Source: Ralstonia mannitolilytica (GTDB lineage: Bacteria; Pseudomonadota; Gammaproteobacteria; Burkholderiales; Burkholderiaceae). Taken from it: 64,000 nt of DNA. Below are positions 15,818 through 24,087 of the stretch, in pieces; positions within the stretch are counted from its first letter, which is position 1, and every line of letters starts with the position of its first letter. The stretch lies in assembly GCF_905397375.1 (NCBI RefSeq), contig NZ_CAJPVG010000001.1, positions 1 to 64,000 on the forward strand, in the 5' to 3' direction. The position numbers and the translations under genes were made by a program. Under the pieces are notes generated by a model. It saw nothing but the letters and a program-made list of their open reading frames with translations. It searched no databases and was not told the DNA's origin.

Positions 15818-15943
15818 TTAGCGTCCGCCGCCTTTGACAATCATGCGACGCGGAAGGAAGAGATGAATTCGTGCCAGTTTAAGCCGCTCAAAACTTGGGC
15901 TGGGAGCCCAGGCGGCGATGCGCGCCCGTGATGATTCTGCCAT
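15818..15943 (-). CDS. Possible 41-residue basic peptide
   Basis: A short frame in the 230-base gap between two reverse-strand genes. It begins MAESSRARIAAWAPSPSFER and ends PRRMIVKGGGR. It is rich in Arg and Lys with a hydrophobic middle. No clear Shine-Dalgarno sequence is seen and the family is unknown. The regular amphipathic look makes it worth recording, but it may be a chance frame. Confidence 0.22.
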   Translation of the reverse strand: MAESSRARIAAWAPSPSFERLKLARIHLFLPRRMIVKGGGR

Positions 15944-16014
15944 TGGTCCGAACCAAACGCAAACGCAGTCACGAAGATGGCAACGATGGTCTGCCCTCGG
16001 GCGGATCTAAACGA

Positions 16015-16401
16015 CTACTGCTCGATATAGGTGCCGAGCACCAGCACCTGTCCCGCCTCGGAAATCTCGAAAACGACGTTGCGACAGTTGAATTCAAAGC
16101 CGGTCCCATCGACGCCGTGCAGGTAGGAAACAACTCCGCCGCCTGCGAAGTGCACCGTATGGGACACGGTGTCGTAGAGGCGGATGATGCTGTGTTTCAC
16201 AACCTTCGAGAGATCGGCGATGGTGACTGCGCGGATAGCCGGCGTCCGCCCGTCGATGTCACCGTCGCGTGAGCAGTGAACCGTGGCGACGCCTGGCAAC
16301 GTGACCATGAAGCTACCGTCGGGGTAGTCCATCCGCTGCCCACCTTGGCAGTCGACAGCGGCGCGGGAATGTGGCGAAGGTGGGTCGGATCGGTCAGGCA
16401 T
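16015..16401 (-). CDS. Small hypothetical protein (128 residues) downstream of the effector cassette
   Basis: The product has a polar N-terminus and a beta-rich body (YPDGSFMVTLPGVATVHCSR, VVKHSIIRLYDTVSHTVHFA, VVSYLHGVDGTGFEFNCRNV, VLVLGTYIEQ). There is no signal peptide or membrane span. The start at 16401 is not certain and an internal Met at residue 24 (MDYPDGSF) gives a more compact protein. It follows the small membrane-protein frame by about 40 bases on the same strand and so may belong to the type VI cargo operon. Family unknown. Confidence 0.45.
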   Translation of the reverse strand: MPDRSDPPSPHSRAAVDCQGGQRMDYPDGSFMVTLPGVATVHCSRDGDIDGRTPAIRAVTIADLSKVVKHSIIRLYDTVSHTVHFAGGGVVSYLHGVDGTGFEFNCRNVVFEISEAGQVLVLGTYIEQ

Positions 16402-16442
16402 GGAGGTCTCTCGAAAACAGGACGGAAATGCTGTTTATGCGA

Positions 16443-16610
16443 TCAAGGCGCCCCGGAGATTCCGACAACGCTGAAGACCAGCAACGGCAGCAGCATCAAC
16501 CCTCCGATTCCCATGAAGACATAGGCGATTGCACGCAATACACGTCGCTGTGCGGCCATAGAGCGCAGCGCCTCCTCATCCGTGGAGGCACCCGTATCAG
16601 TCATCCCCAT
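16443..16610 (-). CDS. Small membrane protein in frame with, and after, the effector stop codon
   Basis: From the ATG at 16610 a 55-residue product begins MGMTDTGASTDEEALRSMAA and ends in a strong hydrophobic segment (AYVFMGIGGLMLLPLLVFSV). The frame is open further upstream, all the way to the TGA stop of the lipase gene (16698-16700), and that stretch codes for another membrane segment (FDLPIVLLGLGIASLLA) but has no ATG, GTG or TTG. So this is either a two-span protein with an unusual start, a one-span protein from 16610, or a former C-terminal membrane tail of the lipase cut off by one TGA. It could contribute membrane anchoring or immunity. Confidence 0.45.
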   Translation of the reverse strand: MGMTDTGASTDEEALRSMAAQRRVLRAIAYVFMGIGGLMLLPLLVFSVVGISGAP

Positions 16611-16697
16611 GGAAGCGAGCAGGCTCGCGATCCCGAGTCCGAGCAGGACGATTGGGAGGTCGAAGTCAGCTGAGGAAATGCCTGTTTCCTGGCTGCG

Positions 16698-18977
16698 TCA
16701 AAGCATGGGGACCCCGCCGCCTGAGTACTGCTCCAGGACGCGCTTCGCACCACGTTCCAGCGCGTCTTGGCCGGCAGACAAGAGCTTGCGAGCTGTGCTC
16801 GCTAGACCCTCTTCTGCGCTATGCGCGACTTCGCCGACCTTCTGGGAGACTGTGTCCGCTACCTTGCCAGGCACCGCCGCCACACGGTCCCACGCCGCTT
16901 GCGCACGCTCGCCCAGCGTCAGCTCCGGCGCGAAGTGTGTGCGCCAGCGTAGATACCCCCATACTGAACTGAACTCGCGTCCGGTTTTCTCCAACGGCAG
17001 CGTGCCGTCCTTCAGATAGCGGTCCAAATCGATGCGATCCTGACCCATAACTGGTGGCGGTGGCGGCGCGACTTCACCCTTGCCGCCGTCAGAAACCGGC
17101 GCATAGCGCTCGATCGTTCCGCGCGGGTCCCGCTGGAGGTCCGCGCTCATCTTCTGCCACTCCGCCTTCCATCTGGCGTTCCACTCGGCATCTTTGCGCT
17201 TGAGGTCTTCCAGCCGGTTTTTTTCCCTCAGCTTCCAGACCCCTTCATTGGTGGCGCCCATTGGCTTGAACCACGCACGCGAGTCGTGCACGTAGTCGTC
17301 AAAGAACTTGACGATCCTCGGGTCCAACGGCGACGTGTCATTCCAATACTCTTTGACCTCTCGCCACTGTGCAACTTTGTCGCCCCATATGGCACGGTGG
17401 AGTCTGATCAACGCCTCAGCGGCCACACCTGACCTGCGGAATACCGCCGCCATCCAGCCATCTGAGTACAGGATGGAGTTTTCCATCTCCGACATCGTCT
17501 TGGCTTCTTCGCGCAATTCTTCGTTTGCGCCGCTCAGATCCTGTGCGCACTGAGCACTGTAATTCTGTGCTCGCCTGAAAAAGGGTTGGTTCTCAAAGGC
17601 ATCGGGTCCGCTGCCCAGGCGCAGCCGACGCCAACGCAGGTACAAGCCGTATTGCACGTGTGCTGCGCCAGTAGTTCCTCCGCCCTTCTTTTTGATAAGC
17701 GGATTCACCGCATCAACGTACGCGTTGTAGTCCTTGATCAGTTGGGGCGAGATCTTGAGTGCATCCAGAACCCGAGGTGGAAGATCCGCTGACGGCTTCA
17801 ACGGCACGCCGGCAGCAACGGCTTCCCGATACATCTTGGCAAGTGTCACTTGCGAGAGCTTGGTGCTGTCGTCGGGTGTTCCGTCGGCCCTGCAACCACG
17901 GCCTTGGTCCCCTGGCCGGTATGCCCCGCCCACATCCGTGTGGACGCCTGGATAGGCGATTTCGAGCAGATCCCTGGCGACCGCCTTGTCCAACGGGAAC
18001 GAGCCACGTATTTCGTGTGAGGAAATCAAGTGGACCGTCCGATTGACATATTTCGGAATGCGTAGGAATTCCTCTTGGCCCCACCCGCCGTGGCCGGTGG
18101 AGAACATGGAGCTTTGGGCGAACCCCACGGACGCGACAGTATCCAAGATTCCGAGGAAATCGAAGCTCACCTCGACACCAGCCAGCGTCATACCTGGGTC
18201 GAACGCATCTTCCAGCCAGTTGCTGAACACCCGAGCTTCCGCCGCGCCGCGTGAGAATCCGAACACGTACAGGCGAATGCGCTGGAGCTTCGGCTTGCGG
18301 TCGGCGATGAGTGCCTTCAGCTTTTGCGAAAGGAACTCGCGCCGCCGTTGCAACTCCTGCTTGCGCGGAATGGCATTGGGAATGTTGTCCGCCGTGTCCA
18401 ACGCGACGGCGAGCGTGCGCCCCGTCCCTGCGTCATTCAGTTGCTCCACTTCGTCTTTGATCTTCTGCGCCTCGTCGCGTGCGCCGGCTTCCGCGCGCTT
18501 ATGTACAGGGAAGCTCAAATCGCCCGAGATTTTGCGAAGCACCTTCAGATCTTCGGTGCCCATCGCCCTACTCAGATCATCTCCGTAAAACAGCTGGTAA
18601 AGCGCATCGGTTAGTTTCAGCAATGCCCAATTGATGCGGGCTTCACCGCCCCAGCCCGCCATCAGCCCCGCCCGTGCGTCATAGCCGCGGCCGGTGTCGC
18701 CGATTTCTTTCTCGAACGGTGTCCCGATGCCGGGCACATAGAAGGCCACCTGATTTTTCTTCCGCTCAAAGATGTCGTACAGCCGCGCTACGTTACTGTG
18801 GGCGTGCTTGGGTGCGTCCCGATCCTTGTTGTTGTTGGTGCCATCGAAGAAGATCCCGATTCGCAATTCCTCGGTGCATTGCCCTGAGAAGGCCTCAATG
18901 TTGTTCGCCATGCACCGTCCCTTCTCGTCCAGCGTTAGGGCGAAGGGATTTGGCTGCAGTCGTTCGAGTTCGGCCAT
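16698..18977 (-). CDS. Tle1-type type VI secretion lipase effector (DUF2235)
   Basis: A 759-residue protein of the DUF2235 alpha/beta-hydrolase family, which includes Tle1 phospholipase effectors delivered into rival cells. Visible are the FFDGTNNNKD motif (residues 43-52), GFSRG (240-244) with nucleophile Ser242, the likely catalytic Asp279 in FLGILDTVASVG, and His346 in YPGVHTDVGGAYR. The C-terminal 300 residues are helical and end in an amphipathic part (AEEGLASTARKLLSAGQDAL). It starts one base after the stop of the DUF3304 lipoprotein gene and is the last large gene of a vgrG-adaptor-immunity-effector series. The frame stays open behind its stop codon for another 84 codons. Confidence 0.88.
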   Translation of the reverse strand: MAELERLQPNPFALTLDEKGRCMANNIEAFSGQCTEELRIGIFFDGTNNNKDRDAPKHAHSNVARLYDIFERKKNQVAFYVPGIGTPFEKEIGDTGRGYDARAGLMAGWGGEARINWALLKLTDALYQLFYGDDLSRAMGTEDLKVLRKISGDLSFPVHKRAEAGARDEAQKIKDEVEQLNDAGTGRTLAVALDTADNIPNAIPRKQELQRRREFLSQKLKALIADRKPKLQRIRLYVFGFSRGAAEARVFSNWLEDAFDPGMTLAGVEVSFDFLGILDTVASVGFAQSSMFSTGHGGWGQEEFLRIPKYVNRTVHLISSHEIRGSFPLDKAVARDLLEIAYPGVHTDVGGAYRPGDQGRGCRADGTPDDSTKLSQVTLAKMYREAVAAGVPLKPSADLPPRVLDALKISPQLIKDYNAYVDAVNPLIKKKGGGTTGAAHVQYGLYLRWRRLRLGSGPDAFENQPFFRRAQNYSAQCAQDLSGANEELREEAKTMSEMENSILYSDGWMAAVFRRSGVAAEALIRLHRAIWGDKVAQWREVKEYWNDTSPLDPRIVKFFDDYVHDSRAWFKPMGATNEGVWKLREKNRLEDLKRKDAEWNARWKAEWQKMSADLQRDPRGTIERYAPVSDGGKGEVAPPPPPVMGQDRIDLDRYLKDGTLPLEKTGREFSSVWGYLRWRTHFAPELTLGERAQAAWDRVAAVPGKVADTVSQKVGEVAHSAEEGLASTARKLLSAGQDALERGAKRVLEQYSGGGVPML

Positions 18978-18978
18978 C

Positions 18979-19521
18979 TCATCGCTCCTGGCTGGATGAC
19001 GCCATGCGCTCGGGATAGAACTTGGCGGCGCACGCCTTGTCCGCCATGCAAGCGTCTTCTGGATACTTCAGTCCGCCTGGAAATTTGGGATTGAGAGGCG
19101 TATAGCGCGAAGCAATGGCTCTTATCTTCTTGCCTGGGTAAAACGCTAGCCAAAGCGAACTTGGATCGCCGTCAGGATACGGCTCGACGGGGACCTGTGC
19201 CTTGTATGTCGCATCATGGTCCTTCCGGTAGAGCGTGTCGTCCTGCCATTCAACTTCTACTGTAAGACCTGGATGCCACTTGCGTGGCACACCGATTGCC
19301 CCTGCAACACCAAAACCCCCTGCATGGCGCTTCTCACTTCCTACCCAAACGCCGTTTACATAAACGATGTCGAGTCCCTCATCCATGTAGTTGAGCACTC
19401 GGACCTCAAGGCCGAGGTCTTCATCTTGCTGGGCAGCATTCGCCTGCTCCGCAGGCTTGCAGCCGGCGCTGAGCGTGGCCAACACCACCAACACGAGTGC
19501 CATCCATGTTCGAATTTTCAT
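18979..19521 (-). CDS. DUF3304 lipoprotein, predicted immunity protein of the Tle1 effector
   Basis: A 180-residue lipoprotein. The signal peptide ends in the lipobox LSAGC (Cys21). The rest is a DUF3304-like domain: VRVLNYMDEGLDIVYVNGVW, FGVAGAIGVPRKWHPGLTVE and a Cys-containing C-terminus (ACMADKACAAKFYPERM). DUF3304 proteins are known as periplasmic partners (Tli1 type) of Tle1 lipases, and the gene sits directly before the lipase gene. Its ATG overlaps the stop of the DUF4123 gene (ATGA, 19518-19521). It should protect the producer's inner periplasmic face against its own effector. Confidence 0.82.
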   Translation of the reverse strand: MKIRTWMALVLVVLATLSAGCKPAEQANAAQQDEDLGLEVRVLNYMDEGLDIVYVNGVWVGSEKRHAGGFGVAGAIGVPRKWHPGLTVEVEWQDDTLYRKDHDATYKAQVPVEPYPDGDPSSLWLAFYPGKKIRAIASRYTPLNPKFPGGLKYPEDACMADKACAAKFYPERMASSSQER

Positions 19522-20369
19522 GACTGTTCCGTCGTTTCTTGCGACTGCAGCAAACCAGCTTCACTCAATGCACCGGCGACTACTCGAAAAACCACTGCGT
19601 CATGCGCGCCCGCGTTGAACTCGGGGCTATCCAGCGCCATCCGAATGCAGCTATGCGCCTGAGATGGTGTACCTGTTAGTTCTCCCCACCAATGCACGTT
19701 CGTCTGAATGAGTCTCAGCAGGCCATCCGGGCGAGCCAGCGCATCAAGACGATCCATCTGCTCCCGACTGAAGACATAGGGTTCGTCAGTCCGGTCGGCT
19801 GAAGCATCGTCAGGGTGACCGACAGCCTGCAACCTGCCATCGCGTCGGAAGTACCACCACCGCAACCCATTCAGGAAGCGCTCACGCTGCGCGTCATCAA
19901 ACACCTGCAGCAGCGCATCCAACGAGCGGGTATCCGCGAAGCGGATCAGGAACGCCTTCCCCTCATGGTCCACAGCTTCCATCTGGTCCTGGAGGTGCGC
20001 GACTGGATCAAGAGCCGACGCGATGCGATGCAAGAAGCTCAGCATCGGCTTGCCCGAAGTCTCATTCAGAACGAACTCAAGGAACGTACGCCGTTCGGAT
20101 TCTTCAACCGGTATGCGGACCACGGAGGGGGCGATTTCTGCCAAGCCGGGCCCGTCATAGCGCCCCTCGTAGAGTGACTGCGGATGCAAGCCCGGAAACC
20201 GCGAGCGTAGCCGCTGCGCGAAACCGGTATCGAACGCGTTGTCGACCAAGGCATACACGTTCGCCTCCGGCAATGCGCCAAAAAGTTGTGCCAGAGCGCT
20301 ATCCGGGAAATCGTTCACCCAAGCAGGTTCATCCGAGCGTCTGCGTTGAATCTGGAAACGGGTTGCCAT
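19518..20369 (-). CDS. DUF4123 effector-loading adaptor (Tap/TEC type)
   Basis: A 283-residue protein of the DUF4123 family, chaperones that load a specific effector onto the VgrG tip. Typical parts are NVYALVDNAFDTGFAQRLRS near the start, RRTFLEFVLNETSGKPMLSF in the centre, and the variable C-terminus with a WWYFRRDGRL segment. I chose the ATG at 20369, which has GAGG at a good distance and lies 28 bases after the vgrG stop. A longer frame to 20459 would start within vgrG. It is placed between vgrG and the immunity/effector pair, the standard order. Confidence 0.82.
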   Translation of the reverse strand: MATRFQIQRRRSDEPAWVNDFPDSALAQLFGALPEANVYALVDNAFDTGFAQRLRSRFPGLHPQSLYEGRYDGPGLAEIAPSVVRIPVEESERRTFLEFVLNETSGKPMLSFLHRIASALDPVAHLQDQMEAVDHEGKAFLIRFADTRSLDALLQVFDDAQRERFLNGLRWWYFRRDGRLQAVGHPDDASADRTDEPYVFSREQMDRLDALARPDGLLRLIQTNVHWWGELTGTPSQAHSCIRMALDSPEFNAGAHDAVVFRVVAGALSEAGLLQSQETTEQS

Positions 20370-20397
20370 GGTGCCAATGACCTCGATGTCTGCTAAA

Positions 20398-23274
20398 TCA
20401 GCCGTTCCTGCTACCGAGCGAATGACCGCCAGCCATTGCGCGCAACATGCATTCGACACAGATGCTCTGTGGAAACGCCGGCAACGGATACGACTGGTTC
20501 ACCGGCCCATCAAAGGTGCGCTGCGCGGCCTTGTAGGTAATCGGCCCGGAGCACTCGACGGTGATGTTGCCGTCCTCCAGCGTAATGGCTGCACCGGCCG
20601 CCGTCGCCAGGCGAATCCGCTTGGCCGCCGCAAAATCCACGTTCATGTTGGCCGACACTAATTTCAGGTCATCCTTGGCCATGAGCTTCAGCGTGTCGTG
20701 CTGCGCCTGAACGTCGATGTTGCCCTGGCCGGCGGTCAGTTGCAGGCCGATGTTGTTGTCACCCGCCTTGGACAGGCCCGCCGCCACGCCGATCGCTTGC
20801 CCAGCGTGCATGCGCGCCTGTTTGCCGACGGCGATGTTGGTGTCCTGGCCGCTGCCCAGGGCGATGCTCTCGCCGTTGGCCAACTGCAGATCCTGACCGG
20901 CCACCATGACCAACCCGGCGCGGCCGTTCGCATGCACCATCGCCTCGCCCTGGTGTGGCACCTTGCCCGGCGTGCTGGTGTTGCCGGCGCTGGCATCCTG
21001 CTTCGCCGCATCGAGCGCCTTGCCGTCCACCATGCCGGCGGCGGCCTTCTCCTGCTTGGCCAGCGGCGCATTCTCGTCCTTCGCCGACGACAGGCCAGCG
21101 GTCTGATGGGTGACGGCCCCTTGGCCCAGCGATTGGGTGAGCGCCTTGGCCTGCTTGATGAGGGCAATGCCGGCGGCGTTGTCGCCTGTGGGCACAGCTT
21201 TGCCGCTGGCGGCGTCGCGGTAGGTGGTCAGCAGCAGTCCGGCCTGGCCGCGCACGGCGGCGTGGCCGTCGGTGCGCAGCTCGAAGCCCTGACCACGGAA
21301 GCTGCCGCGCCGGTTGTCCTGTTGGTGAACGAGGTGGCCAAGGTTGATCTGGCTGTGTAGCTGCGTGGTGGCAAGCTGCGTGCGCAACTGACCATCGCTG
21401 TCATCGAAGACGAGCTGGTTGTAGCCGCTGCCGCCGTGTTCGGCGCTCTTGAAGCCGGTGTGCGCAGCAGCGTTGCGGTGTCCGTCCGCGTCGGTGCCCA
21501 TGCCGTGCCAGGCGGGGCTGTGGCCGCCCGCCACGTTACCCTGGGCGCTCGGGGCCGTATCGCTGCCTTGTTTGTAGAGTGCGGCCGTGTCCATTTGAGC
21601 TGCGGTTTGGCCGCCGGGCGTCGGCGCAACGCCGGCCTCGCCCTGACCGTTGTAGAGGGCACCAATGACGACCGGCTGGTCGACATCGTCTTCGCTGAAC
21701 TTGACGAGCACTTCCTGCCCAATGCGCGGCAGCCATTGCCAGCCCATGCCGGAACCGGCCTGCCGCTGCGCGACGCGTACCCAGCGGCTGCTTCGGTCAT
21801 CTGCACGCTCGCCTTGTTGCCAGGGAAAGCGCACGCGGATTTCACCTGCGGGGCTGGCATGGTGCTCGCCGTCTCCGCCGGCTTGGGTCTGGCCGTCCGG
21901 GCCGACCACGATGGCGCTGTGTACGCCTTGCGCGGTGGGCGCCGCGTAGAGACGGCCGCAATCGGGTTCAGTCACGGCCGGGCGCCAGGGCCGGCGTGCG
22001 TCGCCGGCGCGGAAGACGCCAGCGTAACCGTGCGCGCGTGCTGCTTTGAGCAGATCGCCAGTCGGCGTGCTGCGTTCGACGGGGCCTTCTGCTTCTTGGA
22101 AACCAAAAACGCCCGGGCCGGATTCCGGCGCGCTGGGCGGCGTATCGAATGCCAGCGCGGCATCGAGCCCGCCCAAACGCTGGCTGAGCGCGTTGTGCGT
22201 ATCGACGGTCAGGTTGTTGATGCCGCAGTGCTCGACCAGATCCATCAACAGCGGATAGGCGCCTTCCACGTCTTGCGGCAGGTGCGGGCAATCCACCACC
22301 TGCAGACGCGTACCGCTGCGCAGCGTGCGCACCGTGCCTCGCCCCGAGAACAGCAGTGCGCGCGCCTCCAGGCTTTCCATGACCTGCTCGGCAATGCGCT
22401 GGGCATTGGCGGAATCCGGCGCCAGCGACGGGCTGATGGACAGATACGCGTCGGGGCTGCCGGCGCTGGTGGCAAAGCGCGCGGGCGCATGGGCACGCAC
22501 GCTGTGCTTGCCTTCCGGGTCCCACGCGGCCACGGCAACGCCGCCGGCAGTTGTGCGGGTGTGGCAGGCCAGTTGCTGGATGGCGTCGCGCTCTTCCAGG
22601 CTGTGCGCGCGGTGGAAGCGGATGCCGCCGGCCGCAGCCGACTCCGTGTCTTCCGGCAGCTGCGTGCTGTCGGCAAAGATCACCAGCGTGTGGCCGCCGT
22701 GCGCCTGGTCGTCTTCCACCGTGGTGAAGCCGAGCCCCGCCTCGGCGAGAAGGCGTGTGACGAAGTGGTAGTCCGTCTCGCGAAACTGCGCGATGTGCGC
22801 GCGTGTACCGAAATCGCTCATGCGTGCTTCGGCACCGGCCGCGTAGCGCCACGAGGCGTACGGCTCGTACGGCGACAGCATCTGCTCAATGATGTCAGCG
22901 AGCGGCCGATTCTGGAACACCTGGCTGTGGCGCTGCTGCGTGGTCAGCCAGAACCATGGCACCACCGTCAGGCGATAGCGCGTGAGGCTGCCGTCCGCGC
23001 CGAGCTTCTCAGCCAGGCGGATCAGGCCCGTGCGCTTGGTCTGCGTACCATCGGCCAGCGTCGTGACCAGCGTGACCCGCTGGCCCAGCAATGATTTGAG
23101 CGCGATGCGCGCATTGGCGCTGACGGCCACCACGCGCCATTCGAACAGTTCGGACAGTGCCTCGCGACCGAGCCAGGCTTCCACCGCCAGATCCGCAAGC
23201 GGCCCGTCGCCTTCCAGCGTGTACAGGCGGCGTGTGGGGGCGAAGAGGTTCTGAAGAAGGGTTGTGACTTCCAT
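20398..23274 (-). CDS. vgrG: VgrG, type VI secretion spike protein
   Basis: A 958-residue VgrG. The N-terminal gp27-like part begins near LYTLEGDGPLADLAVEAWLG, with VVPWFWLTTQQRHSQVFQNR and FRETDYHFVTRLLAEAGLGF as family hallmarks. The gp5-like OB fold follows (GEIRVRFPWQQGERADDRSS, RIGQEVLVKFSEDDVDQPVV). Then comes a long C-terminal DUF2345 region with beta-repeat sequence (HGGSGYNQLVFDDSDGQLRT, IDVQAQHDTLKLMAKDDLKL, ITLEDGNITVECSGPITYKA). It carries no extra toxin domain and ends within a short Gly-rich tail. The core secretion apparatus is not in this window, so this is an orphan vgrG cluster. Confidence 0.93.
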   Translation of the reverse strand: MEVTTLLQNLFAPTRRLYTLEGDGPLADLAVEAWLGREALSELFEWRVVAVSANARIALKSLLGQRVTLVTTLADGTQTKRTGLIRLAEKLGADGSLTRYRLTVVPWFWLTTQQRHSQVFQNRPLADIIEQMLSPYEPYASWRYAAGAEARMSDFGTRAHIAQFRETDYHFVTRLLAEAGLGFTTVEDDQAHGGHTLVIFADSTQLPEDTESAAAGGIRFHRAHSLEERDAIQQLACHTRTTAGGVAVAAWDPEGKHSVRAHAPARFATSAGSPDAYLSISPSLAPDSANAQRIAEQVMESLEARALLFSGRGTVRTLRSGTRLQVVDCPHLPQDVEGAYPLLMDLVEHCGINNLTVDTHNALSQRLGGLDAALAFDTPPSAPESGPGVFGFQEAEGPVERSTPTGDLLKAARAHGYAGVFRAGDARRPWRPAVTEPDCGRLYAAPTAQGVHSAIVVGPDGQTQAGGDGEHHASPAGEIRVRFPWQQGERADDRSSRWVRVAQRQAGSGMGWQWLPRIGQEVLVKFSEDDVDQPVVIGALYNGQGEAGVAPTPGGQTAAQMDTAALYKQGSDTAPSAQGNVAGGHSPAWHGMGTDADGHRNAAAHTGFKSAEHGGSGYNQLVFDDSDGQLRTQLATTQLHSQINLGHLVHQQDNRRGSFRGQGFELRTDGHAAVRGQAGLLLTTYRDAASGKAVPTGDNAAGIALIKQAKALTQSLGQGAVTHQTAGLSSAKDENAPLAKQEKAAAGMVDGKALDAAKQDASAGNTSTPGKVPHQGEAMVHANGRAGLVMVAGQDLQLANGESIALGSGQDTNIAVGKQARMHAGQAIGVAAGLSKAGDNNIGLQLTAGQGNIDVQAQHDTLKLMAKDDLKLVSANMNVDFAAAKRIRLATAAGAAITLEDGNITVECSGPITYKAAQRTFDGPVNQSYPLPAFPQSICVECMLRAMAGGHSLGSRNG

Positions 23275-23289
23275 GCGGCGATCTGCCCG

Positions 23290-23910
23290 TTACAGGTGCA
23301 ATGTCCAACCATCCACCGGCGGCTGCACGCGCGCAGGATCTGGGCGGGGGGATTTGTTTTCGAGAAGTTCGGTAATGGCATCGAACGCTGCTAGGCGCGC
23401 AGCCTCATCAGAGGCATAGCCCGTTTCTGCCCGACAGATTTCGGTTTGCCGGATGGGGCGAATTTCGTAACGCCATCCGTTCTCCTGCCGCCACACCGTG
23501 GTCACATAGCCATCGGCCGGAAGCGACATGGGGCCATCGAAACTGCCGCCGCGCTTCCATGCGCGGGTCAGCCATAAGAGGCGCTTGGTCGCCCGGCTGC
23601 GCGGCGGCGGCTTCGGCTCGCTCTGTTGCGGTTTCACCCGCAACTCGCGGGAACAGTCTTCGTCGACGCGCAGCACGCCGTGGTAGTTGTGATGACGTAA
23701 TACGTGCACCGGCCCCGTGAACACGCCACGGCATCGGTCACACGTGCCGACACCGGCGTCGCCCTCGTCGGCAGCGACGCGAATCCACCCATCGCGCGGC
23801 AAGCCGGCCTTGATCCATCGGCCTTGCTCCCAGACAGTGGGCGGTCGGGTTCCGCGGGCTTTGCGGGGTGACCTGATTGACCTCATCGACGACCAGCACG
23901 GGTTGACCAA
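23290..23910 (-). CDS. Hypothetical protein upstream of vgrG
   Basis: A protein of up to 206 residues that ends 15 bases before vgrG on the same strand. The centre has a possible metal-binding site (GTCDRCRGVF, then HHNYH and a Cys) and a polar, basic link. The C-terminal half reads WRQENGWRYEIRPIRQTEIC and DEAARLAAFDAITELLE. The start is uncertain: the first 20 residues (MVNPCWSSMRSIRS) overlap a forward frame and look untypical, so the true start may be at residue 9 or later. I recognise no family. The position suggests co-transcription with the type VI cargo. Confidence 0.5.
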   Translation of the reverse strand: MVNPCWSSMRSIRSPRKARGTRPPTVWEQGRWIKAGLPRDGWIRVAADEGDAGVGTCDRCRGVFTGPVHVLRHHNYHGVLRVDEDCSRELRVKPQQSEPKPPPRSRATKRLLWLTRAWKRGGSFDGPMSLPADGYVTTVWRQENGWRYEIRPIRQTEICRAETGYASDEAARLAAFDAITELLENKSPRPDPARVQPPVDGWTLHL

Positions 23911-24087
23911 AACCCGGGATGGTAGAGCGGCTGTGGCCCGTTATCGCTGAAAAATATCGAAATCAGACTTAAAAAGAACTGTCCACCAGACCCGATGCTG
24001 GCATTGCTTGCATGCGCGCTGACACGGTTTTCAGCCCGAGGCGGGGCCGATATCGCACCGGTCAGCCCTTATGATGCGTAGCCTGGC

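Noticed and set aside
21436..23094. Forward frame of 552 codons opposite vgrG
   Set aside because: The VgrG protein on the reverse strand is complete and well supported.
23940..23985. Possible left terminal repeat of the Tn3 element (TTATCGCTGAAAAATATCG region)
   Set aside because: Some similarity to the right repeat in AT-rich parts, but no GGG tip and too many mismatches and gaps to accept.
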